Assembly: GCA_032622095.1 (NCBI GenBank)
Contig: CP136066.1
Span: forward strand, 53,346,609 to 53,410,608
Direction of reading: 5' to 3'
From: Siphonodentalium dalli
Lineage: Eukaryota; Mollusca; Scaphopoda; Gadilida; Siphonodentaliidae
DNA: 64,000 bases
In this document: positions 55,952 through 64,000 of the stretch, one piece after another
How the letters are laid out: the number at the start of each line of letters is the position of its first letter
Position numbering within the stretch: position 1 is the first letter of the stretch
Position numbers and translations under genes: made by a program
The notes under the pieces: model-generated
Told to the model about the DNA's origin: nothing
The model's database searches: none
What the model saw: the letters and a program-made list of their open reading frames with translations, nothing else

Positions 55952-58480
55952 TTACATGTGCAATTTATTATAAAATTTGCAAATTCGTTGATATTCTTCG
56001 ACATAAGAGGCAATTTCTTCAAATTTTGCCGTCAAGAAGAATAATAATTTATCTTCATCTGAAAGAGAATCAAACAGTATATAAATTTGAACTCCAAATC
56101 TACACAAAACAGAACATTCTATTTCGTCGCGGATACACATTAATGAGGAACACTGGACTATTGCATGTAGTCAGAGTACGCGCGAGAGCAATTTGAACAT
56201 ATACCTGTATCACCTGGATCGCAGGAGAATTGTATAATTGTGCCATTTTGTAATAAGACAATTTATTTTCTGGAAACAGGCGGCACAATTTCCATAGATG
56301 CGAAACTTCGAACGTGGTCTGAATCTTCGAGAATCGAATAAAGAGTTATCAGCAAGAATTCTCTCGGACCAGGCCGAGCTCTCAGTCTCATTAACGAGAG
56401 CTGTAGTTAATTGTTTCCATTGCTCTTTCAAATACAGACACAAGTAGTCTACCAGTTTGTATTTATTCATTGCTACCATGATATATGAGAAGAATTTTTT
56501 ACAATAAGCAGTTGGAGCAAGTGCGTGTTGATAAAGACGGAAAATGAAAATTTCGTTGGCCGTTTTAATTTGTTCTAAATTACACAATGATCTAAGGAAC
56601 GATAATTTTCTTTTATATATATAGCTCATAATAGGGTGACCTCCTATGAGCCCATGGACGATAACTGTTCTAGCACGCGTATAAAGGTAATCCCTGAACT
56701 TGTTTTAGATAAAATCTATGGCATTTTTCAAGAGCTTCCTTATGTGTATGTGCCAGATTTCATAGTAATTCTGCGCCAAATAGCGATTTTGAGAGGACAA
56801 TAGATTCATGTCTTACAGCTCAGTGGCGTTATCCCACCGCTGTACAGGCCAGCATTATATAACATGAGATAGGTGCCCCTGATTTTGCGACAAATGGTAT
56901 CTACAAACGCACCATTTAAATCATACTTGTTCAAAGGAATACCAAGATGTGTAACTTCTTCCACTTCCGGTATTACAGATGGCCCAATATGCCATCTGTA
57001 TACGGTGAGTTTTGTTTGCATGTACATTATATTCATTGAATACAACAACGGACCATTTTGATGGACTATACATATAGCGCCACACCGTGCTGTGACGGTA
57101 GCAGATGTCGTAAAGATTGCGTAAACCAGTCATAGTGAGTGAAAGTAATAACATATCGTCAGCTAGCGTTGGGCTGGAACAATCTATACCATATAAGTTT
57201 AGACCATTTCTTGAGTTCCTCAGCTGTACTATAAGGCCGTTCACATAGATCATATAGTACGCAGGGGGACAATATGCCCCCCTGCCTTGCTCCTTGACAC
57301 ACTGGGAACCAACGGGATGATGTACCGTTATATCTAACTGAACATTGGAATTCAGATATCAAGCTATGTATAAGAGAAAACGAGAGGCCTTGAATGCCGC
57401 GATCATATAGTTTGTACAACAACCCGTTGATCCACACCGTGTCAAAGGCCTTCATTGCATCCGGGAAACATGCATACATTTTGTGACCAATATCTTTAGC
57501 ATAATCAATACATTCCAGTGTCATGCATGTATGATACCATATTTTAGCTCAAACATTTTTGGAACCCGTGCTGCAATGGGTCAACTTCTAGAGTACGAGG
57601 AGAGAATTTCTCGATTCGATTTTGAAGTACACGCTCAGTAATTTTGTATAGGACAGTCACTGATGATCAATGTAATCGCTCGGTAGTTATTAAAGTCATC
57701 TTTGCTTTTGGAACCCCGTTTGTGCAGGATTATAATTATTTCTTTCTTTGCATTTTTTGGAACTTTACCATATTTGAATATTCCGGATAAGCAATTTGAT
57801 AAATTATCTGTGAGTAAGTCGCTGTCGTATATAATATGCTCGTATATGCTATGTTGTCCCATCCTACTGCTTTATTTAAGCTTAGAGACTAATACACGGA
57901 TTTGAGTTCTTGACATGTCACTGGGAAGAGAAGGAGTTTATCAATGGAAGATGGTACAATTTCTTGTATTCTGCCATTGATAAAACTATTAACTGAGGTA
58001 TAATGCGTTTGATCAAATTCTTCTGAGGTTAGTGGCGTATATAATTGTTCAAAGTAATCACCCCATGCGCACACAATGTATTCAGGGTCCCTTAAGAGTT
58101 TTCCATCGTGATGAAAAATATTATTGGGGGTGACTCGTTTAGACCGTTTCAGATTGAATAACCTAAAGAATGAGTCGTGGTCAACTTCAGCTTTGTGATC
58201 AATTTCATGCATGATTGATTTCCTGGATGTACTTATAAGATTTCAAACGATACAACCTTCGATAGTGTGCCTTTGAGTGTTTATAGTTTATGTAGCTAAT
58301 AGAACCAGAGTAAGCACGGGGTCTGCCATCCCTGATCCAAATAGAACGATACTTTTTCATTTCCTTATGCAAGTCATTAAGTTCTTTATTTCAGAACGGT
58401 TTGAGGTATTTTGATAACCTCTTGCGGGGTTCAGATCAGATCAGATTCACACGCCTAATAACAGCGATGGATGGATGGAA
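55952..58480 (-). pseudogene. Decayed non-LTR retrotransposon (reverse transcriptase and C-terminus)
   Basis: Read on the minus strand from 58480 down. A pre-RT linker comes first (HKEMKKYRSIWIRDGRPR, then KAEVDHDSFFRLFNLKRS). RT block 1 follows, with DFNNYRAITLI (~57680). Next is the palm region, with FDTVWINGLLYKLYDRGI then QGARQGGILSP (~57440-57270). The catalytic box is altered to LADD (~57160) and HLGIPL follows (~56950). A C-terminal region ends with SLSDEDKLLFFLTAKF (~56010) and a stop at 55952. Domain order is that of LINE ORF2. At least five frame changes or stops separate the blocks, and the endonuclease is absent, so it is 5'-truncated and inactive. Clade uncertain; not the CR1/L2 type at 14368. 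Confidence 0.85.
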
Positions 58481-59106
58481 TTTGGGATTCTCTACCAATT
58501 TTATTGTTATTTTATCGAACCATAACTCGACAGAATAGCAAAATCAACACATCTGGTCATAGTTGTGCTCGCGTGGCGGAATAAATAGAGACCTTTCGCA
58601 TCCTTATAATTACGAATACGGATAGCTATTCGTAATCTTAAGTCTATCCGTATGGTATGGACAAAAAGTCCTTTCGCAAAACGACTATGGATAAGAGTTT
58701 TGACGAACACGTTCATAATTATTTCGTACCACTTTTAAAACTTGAAACGTTGGTTTTGTCTCCAGTCGTCTGTAACGTTATTTATACAACACTAATAAGA
58801 TAATGACTAGATGCAGATCGACCACATTATGAGTATACATGTATATATGATGACCGAACTCATATTTCAGCAAGTTCTCGTGGCAAATGTATAACAAAAC
58901 AGACAAGTATATACTGTTGGCATACCGTTTTTTAATCATTGGTGTACGTGCTCGTATGCAGCCGTATTGTTTATGGGGAGGGTGTTTCTGGGGACGTTCT
59001 GCGAGTTTATTTCGATACAAAAATCGCGCCGGGGGGGGGGTCTTTACTTATTTTCCAGACACAGGACTAAAAAGTGTTTTCATGTGATATAAATTATCTT
59101 CAATTC
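58481..59106. other. No recognisable gene
   Basis: Contains an imperfect palindrome around GAATACGGATAGCTATTCGT (58614) and a G-run at 59029-59040. Confidence 0.4.
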
Positions 59107-59228
59107 GTTATGTTGGGATATAAGCTTTATGAAAGTCGTTTGATAAATTTGATTCACAACTCGTCTACGACTCGTTGTGAATCTAATTTATCAAACTCGT
59201 TTAATAAAATCTTATCTCCCAACATAAC
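59107..59228. mobile_element. 122-bp palindromic element
   Basis: GTTATGTTGGGATATAAG ... CTTATCTCCCAACATAAC. Inner arms GATTCACAACTCGT / ACGAGTTGTGAATC surround CTACG near 59166. Confidence 0.85.
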
Positions 59229-59689
59229 TGGTTGGAGATCCTATATATATGTCTGATTAGTATTAAAAATAAAAAAAACATTTGCCGGTATGATCACTGT
59301 ATAGAACCTGACTTTGTTCCAATCTGAGGCAAATTAAACACGTCAACCCATATGGTGCTAATGTGCTACTGAAAAACAGAACAGTGTTATTGTTAGTCAA
59401 TAGTGTGCGAAATGTCTTTCACCACAACTTTTGTAATCACTGGACAAAATTAGTTATTCCGGGCTCCGGGTCACCCACCACGGCCCTTTGTCTGGACTTT
59501 TTCAGCAGAACACCCCCCCCCCTTCCTGCGCACCACGGCCTTTCCTGGCCCATGCATAGTTGATCTAAATACGACATGGGATCTCCTGACATCTTTTGGA
59601 TTCATCAAATTAGTTGTTATGATATACACTTTATATTCCAAGCTGCACGACTCGTTCACCGCGTAAGTTGTTCCCATGCATGTTGTATT
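59229..59689. other. No recognisable gene
   Basis: Short, with a C-run at 59513-59522. Nothing else seen. Confidence 0.4.
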
Positions 59690-61060
59690 TATTTCCTAAC
59701 TATATTGTGCACAAAAATGATTACTTTATGCATCTATGGTTGTTCTTAAACAAAATAAGTGTTCCATTGTGTAGCCAAATTTGCCTTGCGACACAGAACA
59801 GGTATGATGAAATGCCATATTTGAAGTCATACAACTCAATACATTGATACCCATATGCCCTGTATTTCTAAAAACCTCTTAAGTATACTAGGTTAAATAC
59901 ACTGTGTTGGAATTGCTAAACACATTTGTGGCAAAAAAAAATCTTATGTCCCTATGAATCCTTATATTGAATATTTTCCAAACAATACCATGTTAGACTG
60001 TTTTTGGGTGTTTTTATCCATATTAAAAGGTATTTTTGTGCACAAATAGTAAACAACAATGAAGTATGTAATTAGTGTTTAATGTGTATAACATTTGAAT
60101 GTTCCTCCTAAAACACTTATGTTGGAGAAAAAATAGGATCACATTGATTAAGCCAATCAACAGTTACTGGATTTCACATTATTTTTCAAGAAACTGACTC
60201 CAAATTGGAACGTTGATAATGGGGTAGGTGTAATCACAAAAAGCTATAATCCTGTCACCATATTCTAGTCATTGCAGACAAAAGTTGTTTTATTCCAGTT
60301 TGTGTAGATTTTATTTCATAATAAAAAATTAGTACTTTAGTGGATGTATATTTATAACTTTATGTTCATGTTATATACATGTAGAACAATCCCGAAATAA
60401 TAATTCGCCATTTAGTGGCAACAAAAAGGATCGTAGCTCTGATATGAACATCAGACCAGGAAGCAGTAAACTCTATATTAAAGAAAGTTTGTAAAGTTTT
60501 ATGTATCAAGATCCATGTTTTCTGAGATTTTGTCAATATGGTTTCCCCTACCCCATTTTTCCGATGTTCAACTTTGGAGTCAGTTTCCAGAAACATGAGT
60601 GAAATCCAGTGACATTCATTGACATATCCAATGTAACGCTATTATTTCAACACTAAGAGTTTTAGGGTAAACGAACATTGCTTTTACTATTTTTACACAA
60701 AAACCTTTAAAAATGGACAAAAACGCCCCAAAATCGCATTTTTAGAAAACAGTTAATACTGAGGATTCATTGGGCCATAAGTTGATTTTCTACACAAAGT
60801 TTTTGGAAATTCCTTCACAGTGTGTTTAACAATGTATGCTTAAGTTATTATGAGAAAAACAGGGAACATGGATTTATATTTATTGAGTTGCATGACCTCA
60901 CATATGCTATTTCATCACGGCGGTTTTCGATCACAGGCAAATTTGGCTGTCCATGCAATGGGGGACACATTTTGTTTAAGAATATTTTTGTCTTCCCAAT
61001 CATAGATGCATAAAGAAATCATTTTTGTCTGTGCAAAATATAGAGAGGACATTAATAAAA
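59690..61060. mobile_element. 1.4 kb divergent foldback
   Basis: The left arm (about 59690-60260) and right arm (about 60540-61060) are inverted repeats with many mismatches. Paired landmarks are TTTATGCATCTATGGTTG / CAATCATAGATGCATAAA, GCCAAATTTGCC / GGCAAATTTGGC, and AACTGACTCCAAATTGG / CAACTTTGGAGTCAGTT. The spacer is ~280 bp. Sequence at 61120-61280 resembles part of the spacer in direct orientation. No coding frame. Confidence 0.75.
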
Positions 61061-61589
61061 CAACAAGAAATCCTTTCATTTTTCTTTAATTTTACAATAC
61101 AAGACCATATAAAATGGATTATAGCTAATTTTGATAAATTGCGGCTCTGATATTAGATAAACTTCCAATTTTGGAGGCAAATAACTCGAAAAATACTGCA
61201 CGTATCTGGGAAAAGTTTTATGTTCTGTATTCAAGATTGTCTACGCACTTTACAAAATGGATATACAAATGGAAGCCCTTGTGAAATATAAACATTGTTG
61301 AAAAGCCATAAATTGAGTATTTTACCAAATTTTGACAAATTTATTTCACAAAATTCACAAATTTAGTATATTGCTTGTGATGGGTTAATGTACTTGTTCC
61401 CAATGAGAAACTTTTGTTGCAATTAGTTTGAGGGGAAACCATAAATGCACTGGACTTTTAACATAATAGTAAAGTTCCGGTGTTGCCATCGATATAATTG
61501 CTCTAAGCTCTTACGTCATTGCGTGTGCCGGTAATGCACGTGTGTCTTGCTAAATCATGAGGCTGAATTTAGGGGCTAATTGTGTGATA
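61061..61589. other. No recognisable gene
   Basis: AT-rich; partly related to the spacer of the adjacent foldback. Confidence 0.4.
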
Positions 61590-61611
61590 AATATATATAT
61601 ATATATATATA
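61590..61611. repeat. AT dinucleotide microsatellite
   Basis: Eleven uninterrupted AT units. Confidence 0.95.
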
Positions 61612-62386
61612 CTAAATGTATAATACTTTCCAAGTATACGTGATTATATCTTGTAAAATAGTTCATGGGGGATCTGATGCATGCATCTTCTTTTCTTGTA
61701 TCATAATGGGTCTGACCCATAGTGTTTGGCAAAATTATCGCGTTTCACGATGACGAAACTATTTGGTTTTTGTTTGAACATATTTTATTTGACCCTCATT
61801 ACATAATACATTTAACAAATTAGAATATAAAATAAGATATGAGTTAATCAAAAGGGATGGGAGCACAAGTTATTCAACTTAGAATATTGCTCCTCTCCCT
61901 TAACAATATTGAAACGCAAATTAATAATTATATATGGAATTATGTAGGACTCAATATTAGCTTATAATTGGAATGTAGTACCTAAAACGAGGAGGGTCGA
62001 GAATGAGGGTGAGGTATAAAGTGAGTAGACAGATATCAACGATGGGATGTTATTTGGTTACCAACAAGAGGTAAAATAAAAATGAGACCACATGTCGATC
62101 ACAATTTAAGGGCATAATCTCAGAATCATCTCCAACATTGAGGAGCTGAAAAACGATCGCGAACTTATTACTATGTGATGTTGTGTTTTTTTTTTGGTGA
62201 GTTTTGTTGAAAATCCGAAACCGTAACAACGAATATGGAAAACATATATAGAAAGAACACAAATTCTAGTGACGTATTACCCTATTCGTAAAAATTATCT
62301 GTCGTAGTTCATTATGCGAATGGTGTCTATTGGCTCAGGAAATTTTGACTTATTTGGTGTCAAATCAGACCGGGCATCTTTAAAGT
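61612..62386. other. No recognisable gene
   Basis: No array, palindrome or domain-bearing frame noticed. Confidence 0.4.
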
Positions 62387-62523
62387 GATGTGAAACACTC
62401 CGGTGATCAAATAGAAATGGAGAATAATCTTGTTCAAAGCAGCTACATTTAAATTTTTACGAATATTAATCCAAATTGACAACACACACTGCTATTCTTA
62501 TATGTTAATTAAATACAATAGCG
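62387..62523 (+). repeat. Dispersed repeat shared with intron 2 of the IgGFc gene
   Basis: GTGATGTGAAACACTCCGGT, then CAAATAGAAATGGAGAA and CTTG(T/C)TCAAAG, match 36640-36700 in the same orientation. The start also resembles the GTGATGTGAAACC block in the elements at 2395 and 17582. Confidence 0.75.
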
Positions 62524-62524
62524 A

Positions 62525-62606
62525 GTTTGCGATTTCAAACCGGTACGGGTACGGGTACGCGTACGGGTAGCTACCCGTATCGGTACACGTTTTATAATCG
62601 CAAACT
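62525..62606. repeat. Palindrome with GGTACG tandem core
   Basis: GTTTGCGATTTCAAAC ... AATCGCAAAC arms enclose GGTACGGGTACGGGTACG on one side and TACCCGTATCGGTAC on the other, giving a hairpin rich in GTAC. Confidence 0.75.
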
Positions 62607-62899
62607 GTTTTACGGGTAGAATTCATCACATCGACTGGTAATGTATGGTGAGCCAACTGCAACAAAAAAGATATTATAATATAGATAGATTGCTATTCGC
62701 ATTCGCTTTATTGGCCGATGTTATACTTACCGTTATTGATTGTTGGAAATTTGTATCTAGATTAGATGGGCGGGCCTCAGGATAATCAGTTGCTTTCATC
62801 AAGGACGCGGCGGCAGTTGGAAGGGGTTGGTGCTTTTCTTTCACACATCTTGATAACATTTTCAACAATTGGATTATACAAGTCATAGACCGATCGATT
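62607..62899. other. No recognisable feature
   Basis: No motif noticed. Confidence 0.35.
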
Positions 62900-63106
62900 G
62901 TTGACTATAAATCGGTTGGAATTTTCAGGCTTAGAAATAGATTATGATAGCTCAAATTTACAATTACGTTAATTTTCCCAACCAATAATCGGTATAAAAT
63001 GTATTGTTTTAGACACAGGGTCTAATAATGTCGTGCATGTACTTTCAGTCAGATATAAGACCGAATGTGTCCCTTATTTTAGTTAGGGAATATTTAGTCA
63101 TATTAA
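62900..63106 (+). repeat. Dispersed repeat shared with 8274-8500
   Basis: Same order of motifs (TGTATTGTTTTAGACACAGG, TTTCAGTCAGATATAAGACC, GAATATTTAGTCATATTAAC). At 63103 it runs into TTAACCCTTTGAACCC, a piggyBac-like end, followed by two CCCGTAACACCGATATTT units (63117 and 63160) whose core CACCGATATTTCGGTG is palindromic. No partner end was found before 64000. Confidence 0.65.
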
Positions 63107-63199
63107 CCCTTTGAACCCGTAACACCGATATTTAGGTGCAAACGAACCGTGACTATATCCCGTAACACCGATATTTCGGTGCAGCGACGACATGATTCG

Positions 63200-64000
63200 G
63201 TAGCATATTTATATATAATATAACGAGCGTCAGACCCACTGATTTATATTTAAATTTCCCCCACATATGTCAGCGGCGCCCATGGTGCGTATGGAATGGT
63301 TGGCCGCAGACTAGCGCAATGACAAATAAATGGTTTATAACGTACTTATACACGACATACCCACTAATATATATATTTAAATTGGCCTATTGAAGTCAGC
63401 GCTGGCAAAGGTGTCTATATGGATTGGCTACCCGCTAGAAACGGCTAGGAAAATATGCGCATGGGCGCAGGCTATAATTCATTTTTTTTAAATGCGTTTA
63501 AGTGAAATGTGGCGCTATATATGACATTTTGTTGCATGTTTCACATGTTAGTACAGTAGACACAATCTAGACAGCTTACTTGAACAATGGGGCCACGATA
63601 TGTTACGGGAAATTACGTTGTTTCTGGTCTCTGTAATATCAGTCTCTGTTGTGCCACATGTAGCAAAAAGTCTATCGCATATCAAGTTGACTTACTCGCG
63701 CATGGTCAGGTATATCTTAATTTCACATTAGGATATTGGTTGCATCGAAACGCAATTCGCTGATGTATAATTACAACGTTATAAGCTAGAATTCGTTTAT
63801 CCTGCAAATTTCGGGTAGTTGCCTAGTAACCGTTTCTAAGGCGAGATCGGGTGGCAAAGTCTCCCGATCTTACAATGATCAGTGGTCCGTGCATGCATAT
63901 ATCATGGCTGCACAGTTTCAGGTAGGTGTCCCCTTTCAACATAACCAACACCATGCGACTAGACACTGTCTAAATTAAGGCAAAACATACCACTGAATGG
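63200..64000. other. No recognisable gene
   Basis: Nothing recognised up to the window edge. Confidence 0.35.

Overview
The window looks like nuclear DNA of a marine invertebrate animal. It is AT-rich by eye and dominated by intergenic, intronic and repeat sequence. It carries GT-AG split exons with phase-1 junctions, EGF and PAN/Apple modules, an IgGFc-binding domain, decayed non-LTR retrotransposons, and many foldback or MITE-like elements. No bacterial operons, rRNA, tRNA or CRISPR were recognised. The domain set and repeat style fit an echinoderm, hemichordate, amphioxus, brachiopod or mollusc; I cannot choose among these from sequence alone.

The one well-supported gene is on the + strand at 30891-51783, in four exons: a signal peptide with a PAN/Apple-like half-domain, two EGF repeats of identical exon length, and a large terminal exon encoding a complete IgGFc-binding-type domain. 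Every intron is phase 1, every junction has consensus splice dinucleotides, and the joined CDS is 1758 nt (585 aa plus stop). It would be a secreted, disulfide-rich recognition or adhesion protein. A second supported exon, at 16172-16440 (+), is the last exon of another PAN/Apple-type secreted protein whose other exons I could not find. Weaker coding candidates are a membrane-anchored ORF at 9584-10111 (-), a 70-aa signal-anchor ORF inside a TIR element at 20364-20576 (-), a transmembrane stretch at 6360-6626 (-), and a frameshifted THAP zinc finger at about 12470-12662 (-).

Layout. 1-6.2 kb: a LINE C-terminal fragment running into a GAC/GAT microsatellite, then a 3.8 kb interspersed element holding a ~135 bp tandem array and CAGA microsatellites. 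6.2-16 kb: sparse, with interspersed repeats, the THAP relic and a CR1/L2-like LINE 3' end. 16-24 kb: the PAN exon, a shortened second copy of the 2.4-6.2 kb element, a TIR element, a 37-bp minisatellite, another LINE C-terminus and a GAT-rich tract. 24.2-28.5 kb: a 4.3 kb foldback element. 28.55-30.45 kb: a ~1.9 kb ATC array. 30.9-51.8 kb: the IgGFc gene, whose introns are packed with palindromic elements, including a family whose terminal inverted repeats are themselves 70-bp hairpins. 51.9-64 kb: duplicated C-rich repeats, a decayed LINE reverse transcriptase (about 55.95-58.48 kb, -), and a 1.4 kb divergent foldback.

The strongest unexplained signals are the nested-hairpin element family, a 1.57 kb foldback element with CpG-rich arms built from a repeated GTCGCTTTCGG motif, and a TA-flanked MITE inserted in a small tandem repeat whose neighbouring units preserve the empty site.
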